Below, one piece after another: positions 44,960 to 54,167 of a DNA stretch of 64,000 nt. The stretch comes from DASZUK01 sp035547695. Its GTDB lineage: Bacteria; Actinomycetota; Acidimicrobiia; Acidimicrobiales; RAAP-2. Below the pieces are notes generated by a model. The model was not told where the DNA came from. It made no database searches and was given only the letters and a program-made list of their open reading frames with translations. Location: the NCBI GenBank assembly GCA_035547695.1, contig DASZUK010000008.1:113751-177750 (forward strand), given 5' to 3'. The number at the start of each line of letters is the position of its first letter. The first letter of the stretch is position 1. A program made the translations under genes and the position numbers.

Positions 44960-45274
44960 GCCCCAGCCCCTCCCGGCGGGACGACCTTCTGCGCCGACGA
45001 CCCCGCCGGCCCGCAACGGATTGCCCTCCCCATCGCTACCGAATTTGACAGAAATGTCGTCGGAGCGTAGACAGGAACACGAGGGGTAACGATCACCATA
45101 ATTTGCTCAGTCTTGGCTATGGAGATGGGGCAGACCAGGAACGATCCAGCAAGTCCCGGTTGCCGTATCGGCCAAGTTCGAGTGGATGTACCTCTGCGGT
45201 TGATGGACATTGGCCAGCCGTATGGAGAGGGAGAGAACGGCAAAGGGTGCTGGGCCTGACGGCCCGGCGGGGGG
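44960..45274. other. Intergenic region between TetR paralogs 2 and 3
   Basis: 315 bp. Holds the promoter below and a ~205-nt predicted leader of lower GC. No gene is seen. Confidence 0.5.
45045..45073 (+). promoter_or_regulatory. Sigma-70-like promoter of TetR paralog 3
   Basis: TTGACA (45045-45050), 17-bp spacer, TAGACA (45068-45073). The leader before ATG 45275 is long (about 195 nt). Confidence 0.65.
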
Positions 45275-45937
45275 ATGAGCAAGGTGACGTTGGCTCGGGA
45301 TGGGCGGCCAACAATTGTCGAGCCCGGACGCGGGACGAAGCGAGAGCTGCTCATCGCCACCTTCATCGAGCGGGTGGCGACCGTCGGCTTCCGGCGCACC
45401 CGGGTGGACGACGTCTGCCGTCAGGCCGGGGTCTCCATCAGGGAGTGGTATGAGTGGTTCGGCAAGAAGGACCCGACCTACCTCCTCGTCTTCGGCACCC
45501 TCGGCGGCGCCCTGCTCCGGAAGGCCCGGACCGCGTTCGAGGAGGAGGGCGGGCCGTGGGAGCGGCGAGTGCGGGCCGGCCTGGAGGTCGTGACCGCCGA
45601 GTTGGCGGGCAAGCCGGTGCTGACGCGGTTCTTGATGGAGTGCCCGCACGTCGACGGGGGCGATGCCGCCCTGGCCCGACTGCTCGGCCGGGCCCACCGG
45701 GTCTACCTCACCGACGAGATCCGGGGCCGCGCCCCTGCGGTCCCGCCGGCGGCCCTGGAGAGCATCGCCACGAGCCTGGTGGTCCAGCCGATGATGCGCT
45801 ACGTCGAAGAGGGCCAGTTGCACCGGCTGCCCGAGCTGGTGCCGTGGATCGTCTACTACCTCACCCTGGACCTGCTCGGTCCGGAGCGCGCCGCCCCGCT
45901 GCTGCCCGGCCGCGGATCGCCGGCCGGGCAGGACTGA
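45275..45937 (+). CDS. TetR/AcrR-like regulator, paralog 3
   Basis: 220 aa; ATG 45275 with GGCGGGGGG just upstream. HTH: FIERVATVGFRRTRVDDVCRQAGVSIREWYEWFGKKDPTYLLVF. Closing LPELVPWIVYYLTLDLLGPERAAPLLPG matches paralogs 1 and 2. Effector domain is helical with LTRFLMECPHVDGGDAALARLLGRAHRVYLTDEI, paralleling FLMEHEAVDGGASAVWRLI in paralog 2. Confidence 0.85.
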   Translation: MSKVTLARDGRPTIVEPGRGTKRELLIATFIERVATVGFRRTRVDDVCRQAGVSIREWYEWFGKKDPTYLLVFGTLGGALLRKARTAFEEEGGPWERRVRAGLEVVTAELAGKPVLTRFLMECPHVDGGDAALARLLGRAHRVYLTDEIRGRAPAVPPAALESIATSLVVQPMMRYVEEGQLHRLPELVPWIVYYLTLDLLGPERAAPLLPGRGSPAGQD

Positions 45938-46483
45938 GGCCGGCGGACGCCGAGCAACCAGCCCGGCCCCCGGGGCTGTGGTCGTCGGATTTCCGGCCCG
46001 GCACCGGCAGCGAGCACCGCAAATTCCGGGAGCCCCTTCGCCGGCAGCTCCGGCGGGGAGGTGGCCCGAAAATCGCGTTACCATCCGGTATGGCTTGTCG
46101 GCAATATCGGGGGAAATGCCGAGAATGCTGACGCGAACGCTCCCTGCAATACCGCGGTCCATTCGGGTGCCATCCTCCCGGCCGATGGGCGGCGTCCCTG
46201 TAGGAACCCCAGTTGGTGACGGCATTCATGGGCCTTCTGGCGGCGACGCCGTCGACGGGCTGACGGATCGGGCAGCACTGACCGCGGCAAGCTCGGTGGC
46301 TATATTTCCTGGTATCAGCCATGGTATTCCACCGTAATAGTTGCCAGAGATCGCCGGTCGATGGACAACAATCCTTGACGGACTTGGGAATCCAATTTAC
46401 GGTACCGTGGCAAGTTTCCGTCGGTCGGGGAGCCGGGCTTGCCCATGGCGTTCCCCGTCGGACGTGGTCGTCGTGGAGGTCGC
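45938..46483. other. Intergenic region between TetR paralogs 3 and 4
   Basis: 546 bp. Contains GCGTTACCATCCGG (46075-46088), an inverted repeat TCGGCA/TGCCGA near 46098-46124, and the promoter below. No convincing gene. Confidence 0.5.
46375..46403 (+). promoter_or_regulatory. Sigma-70-like promoter of TetR paralog 4
   Basis: TTGACG (46375-46380), 17-bp spacer, TACGGT (46398-46403). Confidence 0.6.
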
Positions 46484-47311
46484 ATGGTCGGGGGAGATGG
46501 CGGTGGCCGGGAGCATCGTGGCGTGGGACCGTCCGGGTTCCGGATCGCCTGCCCGCCGTCGCCGGGACCGCCGGGCCGGGACCGGTGCCCGGGGGTGTCG
46601 GGGTCGGGCCGACCGGTCCGCCGCCACCCGGCGATGAAGGCGGAGGCCCGGGCGGTCATGGCCCGGGACGCCGGCCGCCGGGAACGGCTCGTCGACGCCT
46701 GTGTCCGGATCGTCGGCGAGGACGGCTACCGACGGGCCCGGATCGCGGACATCTGTTGGGTGGCCGACATCCCGTCCTGGACGTTCTACGCCTGCTTCGA
46801 ATCGAAGCGGGCCTGCTTCGAGGCGGCCGTGGCGTCGATCGGCTCCGGGCTGCTCCGGCAGGCCGGCCAGGCCTTCGAGCAGGCCCCCGGGTCCTGGGAG
46901 GACCGGATCTGGGCGGGGCTGGAGCAGCTCGCCGCGACCCTGGCCGACGACGCGACCCTGGCCGCGTTCTTCGCCGCCGCGTTGGACGCGGTGACGATGG
47001 AGGCGCCGGTGGTGGCCGCGCTCGTCGACGGGGCCGAGCAGGCCTTCGCCCGGCCGGACCACCGGCAGGGCGTCCCGGTCCCGGAGCTCCGCCTGGTGCT
47101 GGCCGGCGCCGTGCTCCGCCCCATGGCCGACTACGTCCGCGACGGCAGGGGGACACGGCTGGCGGAGCTGGTGCCGGCCGTGGCCTACTGCGTGGCCGCC
47201 TTCGTCGTCGGCGTCGAACGGGCCGACGCGCTGGTCCGCCGTCACCTTCCGGCCCCCCGTTCCCCCCTGCCGCCCCACCCGGCAACCGGTCGCGAGCCCA
47301 TCTGCCCATGA
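46484..47311 (+). CDS. TetR/AcrR-like regulator, paralog 4
   Basis: 275 aa from ATG 46484, chosen for GGAGG 5-7 nt upstream; ATG 46634 would omit a 50-residue Gly/Arg/Pro-rich extension. HTH: RLVDACVRIVGEDGYRRARIADICWVADIPSWTFYACFESKRACFEA. The end LAELVPAVAYCVAAFVVGVERADALV is a diverged form of the shared signature. It is the most divergent of the four. Confidence 0.82.
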   Translation: MVGGDGGGREHRGVGPSGFRIACPPSPGPPGRDRCPGVSGSGRPVRRHPAMKAEARAVMARDAGRRERLVDACVRIVGEDGYRRARIADICWVADIPSWTFYACFESKRACFEAAVASIGSGLLRQAGQAFEQAPGSWEDRIWAGLEQLAATLADDATLAAFFAAALDAVTMEAPVVAALVDGAEQAFARPDHRQGVPVPELRLVLAGAVLRPMADYVRDGRGTRLAELVPAVAYCVAAFVVGVERADALVRRHLPAPRSPLPPHPATGREPICP

Positions 47312-47353
47312 CGGACATTCACGCTGTCCTCAGCCGAGGCGTTGCGGTTCGTA

Positions 47354-47402
47354 CGGCGCTGGCCCCCCGAGTTTTCCCCATTCCCCAGGGGGGCCAGCGC
47401 CG
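47354..47402 (+). terminator. Strong hairpin after TetR paralog 4
   Basis: Perfect 15-bp arms (CGGCGCTGGCCCCCC 47354-47368; complement 47388-47402), 19-nt loop with TTTT, 43 bp after the stop. Confidence 0.7.
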
Positions 47403-47537
47403 ATCCTCCGGCCGCGGGCCGGGCTGACCCCCGCCGGCCCCACCGGTCCCGCCGGTCGGTGCCGCCCGCCCTGGCCTGACGGCACCCCGCCGGTCCGGGC
47501 CCCGACCGGTACAGGCCCCGACCGGTACAGTTGCGCG

Positions 47538-48899
47538 GTGCCGCCAGACCGTGGTCACCGCCAGCACCCGCGGGCCGACGCCGAACGGCCGCCCGTCGAC
47601 CAGTCGGTGGCGGTCCTGTTCGCCGAGGTGGCCGAAGCCCTGTCGCGGGCCACGGCGGCGCTGCTGGACCAGAACGTGGAGCTGGCCGAGCTGGTCATCG
47701 ACCGGGACCGGGTCATCGACCGGCGGTGCGACGACCTGGCCTCCTTGTTGAAAGAGCGGTTGGCCGACGCGGCGCAGGACCCCGAGGAGCTGGAGTCGAC
47801 GGTGGACGTCCTCCAGATGGTGCCCGAGCTGGAGCGCAGCGCGGACCTGGCGGAGCACATCGCCCAGCGGACCCTGCAGGGCCTGGGCGGCATCATCACA
47901 TCGCGGAGCCGGGGGCTCATCCAGTCGATGAGCGACCTGGCGTTGCGCATGTGGCGGCTGACGGCCCAGGCCTACGACGAACGGTCCCGGGACGCCGAGT
48001 TCCAGCTCTCGGAGGCCGACGACCAGTTGGACCGGTTGGCCGCCAACCTGGTGACCCTCGGCGGGGAGCGGGCGGAGCCCAAGGTCGCCGTCGACCTGGC
48101 CCTGATCGCCCGCTTCTACGAGCGGCTCGGGGACCACGCGGTCAACCTGGCCCGCCGGATCGACCGCATGGCCGCCCCCCGCCGGCTGTCGTCGGCCCGG
48201 TTCTTCTCGGCCGCCGTCCCGGCCAGGACCGCGGGTGGCTCGGCGCCGGCCCCGGCCGGCCGCGGGTGGCTCGCCCGGTTCAAGCGGCTGCGGTTCACCC
48301 CGACCGACAGCCGGTTCTTCACCCTGTTCCAGGATGCGGCCGCCAACGTCCGGGAGTGTGCCGACGAGCTGAACAAGCTGACGACCTCCTTCGGCGACGT
48401 GGAGGGGCACTGCGACCGGATCAGGACCCTGGAGCACCGGGGCGACCAGATGACGGTGGAGGTCCTCCGGCTGCTGGACACCAGCTTCGTCACCCCCTAC
48501 GACCGGGAGGACATCCACGCCCTGGTCGAGGAGCTCGACGACGTCGTCGACGGCATCTTCGAAGCCGCGTCCCTGATCCAACTGGCCGACCTGGCCGAGC
48601 CGTTGCCGGAGCTGGCCGAGCAGACCACCGTCCTGGTCGCCATGGCCGACCAGTTGGTCGACCTGATGGGCAGCCTGCGGTCCGGCCAGGGGGCCCGGCG
48701 CCTCCTGGAGCAGATCGACCACCTCGAGCGGGAGGGCGACGCCGTCTTCCGGCGGGCCATCGGCCGGCTGTTCAGCGGCCAGTACGAGGCGCTGGAGGTC
48801 ATCATGTGGAAGGACGTGGTGCAGGCCCTGGAGACCTCGATCAACACCGTCGAGGACGTCGCCGACGTGGTCGAGTCCATCCTGGTCAAGACGTCCTGA
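47538..48899 (+). CDS. PhoU-DUF47 fusion protein
   Basis: 453 aa from GTG 47538. The first ~220 residues are a PhoU domain (two three-helix repeats; VPELERSADLAEHIAQR, ARFYERLGDHAVNLARRI). After a linker, residues ~250-453 form a DUF47/PhoU-like domain (FFTLFQDAAANVRECADELNKL, EHRGDQMTVEVLRLLD, PYDREDIHALVEELDDVVDGI). DUF47 proteins are partners of Pit transporters, and the pit gene is the convergent neighbour. The fusion would join two phosphate-signalling modules. A 16-bp tandem duplication lies just upstream (47497-47530). Confidence 0.85.
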   Translation: MPPDRGHRQHPRADAERPPVDQSVAVLFAEVAEALSRATAALLDQNVELAELVIDRDRVIDRRCDDLASLLKERLADAAQDPEELESTVDVLQMVPELERSADLAEHIAQRTLQGLGGIITSRSRGLIQSMSDLALRMWRLTAQAYDERSRDAEFQLSEADDQLDRLAANLVTLGGERAEPKVAVDLALIARFYERLGDHAVNLARRIDRMAAPRRLSSARFFSAAVPARTAGGSAPAPAGRGWLARFKRLRFTPTDSRFFTLFQDAAANVRECADELNKLTTSFGDVEGHCDRIRTLEHRGDQMTVEVLRLLDTSFVTPYDREDIHALVEELDDVVDGIFEAASLIQLADLAEPLPELAEQTTVLVAMADQLVDLMGSLRSGQGARRLLEQIDHLEREGDAVFRRAIGRLFSGQYEALEVIMWKDVVQALETSINTVEDVADVVESILVKTS

Positions 48900-49922
48900 T
48901 CACCCGGTGACGGCCCGCACCACCTGGTAGGCCAGCCAGGCGCAGGCGCCGGCGCCCGGGATGGTGAAGACCCAGGCCACCCCGATCTGCCGGGCCACCC
49001 CCCACCGGACGGCGGTGGTCCGCCGCGTGGCCCCCACCCCCATGATCGACGACGTCATGACGTGGGTGGACGACACCGGCAGGGCGTAGGCGTAGGCGGA
49101 CACCAGCAGGACCGTGGACGTGGCGGCCTGGGCGGCGAAGGCGCGGGGCGGGTCGAGGTCGGTGATCCGGTTGCCGAGCGTCCGGATGATGCGCCAGCCG
49201 CCGGCCAGGGTGCCGAGGCCCATCGACCCGGCCGCGGCCAGGATGACCCACAGCGGCACGTCGAACCTGGCGAGGTGCCCGGTGGCCAGCAGGGCCAGGG
49301 TGAGGACCCCCATCGTCTTCTGTGCGTCCTGGGTGCCGTGGCTGAACGCCACGGCGGCGGCCGACACGGGCTGTGCGGCCCGGAACTGCCGGTTGGCGCT
49401 GGCCGGCCGGGACCGCCGCCAGCCCCACAGGATGGCGAGCATGAGGACGAACCCCAGGAGCAGGCCGATCACCGGGGAGGCCACCATCGGGATGACCACC
49501 TTGGTCACCAGCCCGGACCAGTGCACCGCGGTCGCCGACGCCAGCCCGGCCCCGACCAGGCCGCCGATGAGGGCGTGCGTCGACGACGACGGCAGCCCGA
49601 GCCGCCAGGTCAGCAGGTTCCAGGCGATGGCCCCCAGGAGGGCGGCGAAGATGACCCCCAGCCCGTGGGTGCCGGCCGGGGTGGTGATGATCCCCTGGCC
49701 CACCGTGGCGGCCACCTTGGTGGACACCAGGGCGCCGACGACGTTGAGCACCGCCGCCATGCCCAGGGCGGTCAGCGGGCGCAGCGCCCGGGTCGTCACC
49801 GAGACGGCGATGGCGTTGGCGGCGTCGTGGAACCCGTTCGTGAAGTCGAACCCGAGCGCCACCAGGCAAAAAAGGACGAGGCCGGCCGTCTGCATGGTTG
49901 GGGGGAGGGTATCCGACGGCAT
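48900..49922 (-). CDS. pit: PiT-family inorganic phosphate transporter
   Basis: 340 aa, ten or so helices. Signatures GFDFTNGFHDAANAIA and FSHGTQDAQKTMGVL (the two GxNDxxxA-type halves) and PSSSTHALIGGLVGAG/PVSSTHVMTSSIMGVG. Takes up phosphate with a cation. ATG 49922 or the internal ATG 49895 (MQTAGL). Its stop TGA (48900-48902) directly abuts the convergent PhoU-DUF47 stop, leaving no gap. Confidence 0.95.
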   Translation of the reverse strand: MPSDTLPPTMQTAGLVLFCLVALGFDFTNGFHDAANAIAVSVTTRALRPLTALGMAAVLNVVGALVSTKVAATVGQGIITTPAGTHGLGVIFAALLGAIAWNLLTWRLGLPSSSTHALIGGLVGAGLASATAVHWSGLVTKVVIPMVASPVIGLLLGFVLMLAILWGWRRSRPASANRQFRAAQPVSAAAVAFSHGTQDAQKTMGVLTLALLATGHLARFDVPLWVILAAAGSMGLGTLAGGWRIIRTLGNRITDLDPPRAFAAQAATSTVLLVSAYAYALPVSSTHVMTSSIMGVGATRRTTAVRWGVARQIGVAWVFTIPGAGACAWLAYQVVRAVTG

Positions 49923-49966
49923 GACGCCGGACGGGAACCGGTAGAATTCAGGTGCTGACCGTTCCG

Positions 49967-50626
49967 TCAGTCACAATGCGTCGAACCCCCCGGTTCGGCG
50001 CGTCCTGCCCTCTCCGGCGCCGGCGCCCGCAGGCCGTCGACCATCACGCCGACCGCGTCGACCGCCCGGCGCACGGCGGCCGGGCCGTCGTCGGCGGCCA
50101 TCACGTACTCGCCGGCGCTGCGGACCGCCCCGTAGACGGCCATGGCGGCCGCCTCGGGATCGACCGGCCTGGCCTCGCCGGTCCTGACCGCCTCGTCGAG
50201 CTGCCGCCGCAGCAGCGCGTAGGTGGAGCCGGCGACCCCCTGGCCGGGCAGCAACCGGGGCGCGTCGGCCAGGACGATGCGGGCGAACGACTCGTCGGTG
50301 CACAGCGCCAGGAAGATCGCCGCCCCCTCCCGCACCCGGGCGAGCGGCGACGGCAGGGCCGCCACCGCGTCCCGGCGGTCGTGGTAGGCGGCGTTCACCT
50401 GGTCGTAGACGGCGGCGAACAGCTCGGCCTTGCCGCCGGGGAAGTAGTGGTACAGCGCCCCCCGGGCCATCCCGGCCCGCCGGAGCACCTCGGCCACCGT
50501 GGTGCCGTCGTAGCCGAGCTCGGTGAAGCAGGTGCGGGCCGCCGCTACCAGGTCCGCCCGGGAGGCCGCGGCCTGTTCCCTCCTGGTCACCCCCGCCCCC
50601 GGACCGGTCGTCCCACGCCTGGCCAT
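49967..50626 (-). CDS. TetR-family transcriptional regulator
   Basis: 219 aa from ATG 50626. HTH: LVAAARTCFTELGYDGTTVAEVLRRAGMARGALYHYFPGGKAELFAAVYDQV. The closing is unlike the 40-47 kb paralogs. The 35-bp palindrome lies 40 bp upstream, shared with the divergent methyltransferase, so it probably represses both. Confidence 0.93.
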   Translation of the reverse strand: MARRGTTGPGAGVTRREQAAASRADLVAAARTCFTELGYDGTTVAEVLRRAGMARGALYHYFPGGKAELFAAVYDQVNAAYHDRRDAVAALPSPLARVREGAAIFLALCTDESFARIVLADAPRLLPGQGVAGSTYALLRRQLDEAVRTGEARPVDPEAAAMAVYGAVRSAGEYVMAADDGPAAVRRAVDAVGVMVDGLRAPAPERAGRAEPGGSTHCD

Positions 50627-50665
50627 GTCGGCTCCAGTTCTAGACCATCCCGGGCACCGACCCGG

Positions 50666-50700
50666 CTAGTTCATTGACCGACTGTCGGTCAATGAACTAG
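50666..50700. promoter_or_regulatory. 35-bp perfect palindrome, TetR operator
   Basis: Arms CTAGTTCATTGACCGAC and its exact complement flank a single central T (50683). Located between the divergent tetR and methyltransferase genes. Confidence 0.85.
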
Positions 50701-50743
50701 GGTACGACGAGCGCAGTGGTGCAGGGACACAGGAAGGTGCACG

Positions 50744-51625
50744 ATGAGGACCGGTCAGGCCAGCCGGACGGCTGAGCACAACGCCCTGTTCCGCTTCCTG
50801 GAGGGACGGGCCCGGCCGGATCGCCGGCTGTTCGACGACCCGCTGGCCGCGTCCTTCCTGGCCTGGCCGCTGGCCGCGACCCGCCCGCTGGCCAGGCTGC
50901 CGGGCGGCGCCCCGGCGCTGCGCAAGTTCATCGACCATCGCTGGCCCGGCGTCCGGTCCGCCGTGGTGGCCCGGACCCGGCTGATCGACGACACCCTCGA
51001 CAGCCTGGACGACGGCCAACTGGCCCAACTGGTCATCCTCGGCGCCGGCTTCGACTCCCGGCCGTACCGGCTGGACCGCCTGCGGACCGTGCCGGTCTTC
51101 GAGGTCGACCACCCCGACACCCAGCGCGAGAAGCGGCGCCGGCTGGCCCGGGCCCTCGGGGAGGTGCCCGGCAACGTCACCTTCGTCCCCACCGACTTCA
51201 ACCTCGGTGACCTCAGCCACCGGATGGCGGCGGCCGGCTACCGGCCGTCGGCCCCCACCGTGTTCCTCTGGGAGGGCACCACCAACTACCTGGACGCCGA
51301 CGCCGTCGACGCCACCGTCCGCTGGTGCGCCGCCGCCCCGGCCGGCAGCCTGCTGCTGTTCACCTACATCCACGCCGACGCCCTCGACCGGCCCGGGTCG
51401 TTCGCCGGCAACCGGCAGCTCATGGCCACCCTGGCCCGGGTGGGGGAGCGGTTCACCTTCGGCATGGACCCCGCCGCCATGGCCGGCTACCTGGCCGCCC
51501 GGGGCTTCCACCGCCGCTGGGACCTCGGCGCTTCCGAGATCCGGGCCCGGTACTACGGCGACCGGTCACGGACGATGGTCGGCCACGAGTTCTACCGGGT
51601 GGCCCTGGCCGACCGGGCCCCGTAG
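50744..51625 (+). CDS. SAM-dependent methyltransferase, TIGR00027/LCM type
   Basis: 293 aa. The start MRTGQASRTAEHNALFRFLEG, with LFDDPLAASFL, VVARTRLIDDTL, VILGAGFDSRPYRL (SAM loop), VFEVDHPDTQREKR and FLWEGTTNYL, marks the mycobacterial-type O-methyltransferase family. Substrate unknown. It is controlled, on position, by the divergent TetR. Confidence 0.93.
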   Translation: MRTGQASRTAEHNALFRFLEGRARPDRRLFDDPLAASFLAWPLAATRPLARLPGGAPALRKFIDHRWPGVRSAVVARTRLIDDTLDSLDDGQLAQLVILGAGFDSRPYRLDRLRTVPVFEVDHPDTQREKRRRLARALGEVPGNVTFVPTDFNLGDLSHRMAAAGYRPSAPTVFLWEGTTNYLDADAVDATVRWCAAAPAGSLLLFTYIHADALDRPGSFAGNRQLMATLARVGERFTFGMDPAAMAGYLAARGFHRRWDLGASEIRARYYGDRSRTMVGHEFYRVALADRAP

Positions 51626-51750
51626 CCCGGCCGGACCAGGGCGCCGGTGCCGTAGTGCCGTCCCCGGCCTGCCGCCGGGGCCACCGCCGGCTGGCCTGCG
51701 CGCCCCTCGCCCGAAAGGCCGCCCGGCCTCCGCCGTTCCCCTTCATGACG

Positions 51751-51806
51751 GCCCGAACCGCCACGCCCGAACCGCCACGCCCGAACCGCCATGCCCGAAC
51801 CGCCAT
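51751..51806. repeat. 14-bp tandem repeat
   Basis: Four units of GCCCGAACCGCCAY, just upstream of the CocE gene's AAGGAG and downstream of the methyltransferase. Confidence 0.85.
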
Positions 51807-51823
51807 GAAGGAGCGCGCCGCCC

Positions 51824-54007
51824 ATGCGCATCGCCCGCCGCAGCGACACCCGACGAGCCCGACCCCGGCCGTTCCGGTCCCCGGGGTCCCGGCCCCGGGG
51901 GTTCCGGCACAGCGCCTCGGGGATGGTGCTGGCCGCGGTCACCGTCGCCGTCACCACCGTCGCGGTCACGGCCGTCGCGGTCCCGGCCGGCGCCGTCACG
52001 ACCGGCGGCGGGGCCGCGGGCGGCGGGGCCGCGGGCGCTGGAGCCCCGACAGGCAACCGGCCGGCGAGCGGGTGGGCCCCGCAGCCGGCCGCCTACGGCG
52101 AGGGCAGCTCCCTGAACCAGCCGGTGACCGCGGCCGACGGCACGATGCTGCGAGCCGACGTGTACTACCCGACGGACCCGGCCACCGGGGCGGCCGCGCC
52201 GGGGCCGTTCCCGGTGCTGCTGCAGCAGACCCCGTACGGCAAGCAGAACATCGCCGGCGGAGCGGCGGCGTCGCTGGCCAACACCGACGTGCCCTACTTC
52301 GTCGACCGCGGCTACATCGTGGTGGTGGCCGACGTCCGCGGCACCGGGTCGTCGGGGGGCACCTGGGGGCTGTTCACACCGGTACAGGGCACCGACGGGG
52401 CCACCCTGGTGGACTGGTCGGCCACCCTGCCGCACAGCGACGGCAAGGTGGGCCTGTTCGGGGAGTCCTACATGGGCATCGACCAGTTCCTGACCGTGGC
52501 CGACCTGCCGGCGACGTCGCCGGTCAAGGCCATGTTCCCGATCATCGCCGGCAACGACCTCTACCGCGACACCGTCACCCAGGGCGGCCTGGTCGACCTG
52601 GAGTTCTCGGCCTTCTACCTCAGCCTGGTGGCCGGGCTGAACGCCGCCAACCCGGTGGGCACCCCGCTGCAGGACCTGGGCGACGGCACAACGTCGGCCG
52701 GCGCCGGCACAGCATCCGCCGTGGTGTCCGAGGAGCTGCAGCACGACGCCGGCGCCCTCTCCTACGACGCGCCCACCCTGGCCACAGTGGAGACCGGCGG
52801 CCCCGAGGCCTACGACGGCCCCTACTGGGCGTCGCGCAGCCCGGTCGACCTGCTGCGCGACGTCGTCGCCGACCACATCCCGGCCTTCCTGGTCGGGGGC
52901 TGGCACGACCTGTTCCAGCGCGGCGAGCTGCTCAACTACACCGGACTGCAGAACCTGGCCGCCGGCCGGCCGGTGCTGGCCCCGATGACACCGCACCAGC
53001 GGGCCACCCCGCGGTACCAGTTGCTCATGGGGCCCTGGACCCACCTCACCACCGGTGCCGGGGTGGACCTGGCCCAGGTGCAGCTCGAGTGGTTCGACAC
53101 CTGGCTCCTCGGACAGAGGACGCCGCTGGCCACCACCGCGGACCCCCTGCACCTCAACCTGCTGGGCACCGACCAGTGGATGAACGCCGCCGCCTGGCCG
53201 CTGCCACAGGCCGCGGCCACCCAGCTCTACTTCGGCGCCGGCCCCTCCGGATCGGCCGGGGCCTCCACCAACGACGGCACCCTCTCCACCGCCCGGCCCA
53301 CCGCAACCACCGGGGCCGCCGGGGCCACCGGCGCGGACCCGGTGGTGTTCACCGGGGCCTCCAGCGCCTGCGACCTGCAGACCGACCAGTGGAGCGCCGG
53401 CCTCCTCGCCGCGGCCAGCGACCAGGCCGGGGTGGCCGACCCGTGCACAACCGACGACGTCACCCTCGGCGCCGGCCCCGGATCGCTCACCTACACGTCG
53501 GCCCCGATGGCCACCACAGAGGTCGTCGGTGGCCCCATCGACGCCACCGTCTACGCCACCTCCACCACCGCCGACACCGAGCTGGTGGCCACCGTGGAGG
53601 CGGTGTCCCCCACCGGGGACTCGGTGCCGCTCACCTCCGGGGCCCTCCTCGGGTCGTTCCGCCAGGAGCGCCCCGACGGGACCTGGACCGGGACCGACGG
53701 CCAGCCGCTGCTGCCGTACCACCCGTACACCCAGGCGTCGGCGCAGCCGGTGGTCCCCGGCGCGGTGACCCGGTACGACATCGAGGTGTTCCCGACCTTC
53801 GCCCAGGTCCCCGCCGGCTGGCGCATCCGGGTGACCCTGTCCACCTCGGACACCCCCAACCTGGCCCCCACCCTGGCCCAACTGCCCCACCTGGTCGGTG
53901 GCGTCTACCAGGTCCAGCGCACCGCGGCCGCCGCTTCGTTCGTCAACCTGCCGTTGGCCCCGCAGCGCGCGTTCGCCACCCCCTGCACAGCGGTCTGCGC
54001 CGGATAA
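51824..54007 (+). CDS. Secreted CocE/NonD-family hydrolase (S15 type)
   Basis: 727 aa. N-terminal Arg-rich segment with a long hydrophobic stretch (MVLAAVTVAVTTVAVTAVAVPAGA) suits export. The hydrolase part has PVLLQQTPYGKQN, VADVRGTGSSGGTW, nucleophile GESYMG, acid GWHDLFQRGE, and base His in LMGPWTH. The C-terminal ~250 residues form the jelly-roll typical of CocE/S15 (VPLTSGALLGSFRQ, TRYDIEVFPTFAQVPAGWRIRVTLSTSD). It cleaves esters or peptide bonds outside the cell. AAGGAG lies 10 nt before ATG 51824. Confidence 0.9.
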   Translation: MRIARRSDTRRARPRPFRSPGSRPRGFRHSASGMVLAAVTVAVTTVAVTAVAVPAGAVTTGGGAAGGGAAGAGAPTGNRPASGWAPQPAAYGEGSSLNQPVTAADGTMLRADVYYPTDPATGAAAPGPFPVLLQQTPYGKQNIAGGAAASLANTDVPYFVDRGYIVVVADVRGTGSSGGTWGLFTPVQGTDGATLVDWSATLPHSDGKVGLFGESYMGIDQFLTVADLPATSPVKAMFPIIAGNDLYRDTVTQGGLVDLEFSAFYLSLVAGLNAANPVGTPLQDLGDGTTSAGAGTASAVVSEELQHDAGALSYDAPTLATVETGGPEAYDGPYWASRSPVDLLRDVVADHIPAFLVGGWHDLFQRGELLNYTGLQNLAAGRPVLAPMTPHQRATPRYQLLMGPWTHLTTGAGVDLAQVQLEWFDTWLLGQRTPLATTADPLHLNLLGTDQWMNAAAWPLPQAAATQLYFGAGPSGSAGASTNDGTLSTARPTATTGAAGATGADPVVFTGASSACDLQTDQWSAGLLAAASDQAGVADPCTTDDVTLGAGPGSLTYTSAPMATTEVVGGPIDATVYATSTTADTELVATVEAVSPTGDSVPLTSGALLGSFRQERPDGTWTGTDGQPLLPYHPYTQASAQPVVPGAVTRYDIEVFPTFAQVPAGWRIRVTLSTSDTPNLAPTLAQLPHLVGGVYQVQRTAAAASFVNLPLAPQRAFATPCTAVCAG

Positions 54008-54068
54008 CCGGGAACGCCGGGCAACCCGGGCCGCGTCCCCCCAGCTCCCGGTGGTTTTGGTGTCCGGA

Positions 54069-54120
54069 TGGTTAACCAGAGGTTAACTCAGGTGTAGTAT
54101 GTAACCTTGGTGTAACCAAG
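54069..54120 (+). promoter_or_regulatory. Promoter and operator-like repeats
   Basis: AT-rich patch with GTTAACC (54071), GTTAAC (54082), TAGTAT as -10 (54095-54100), GTAACC (54101), and the inverted repeat CTTGG-TGTAA-CCAAG (54106-54120). Confidence 0.5.
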
Positions 54121-54167
54121 AGGACAGGCGGCACGTACCGTCACCGATGGCGCGGAGGAGGTCCGCG

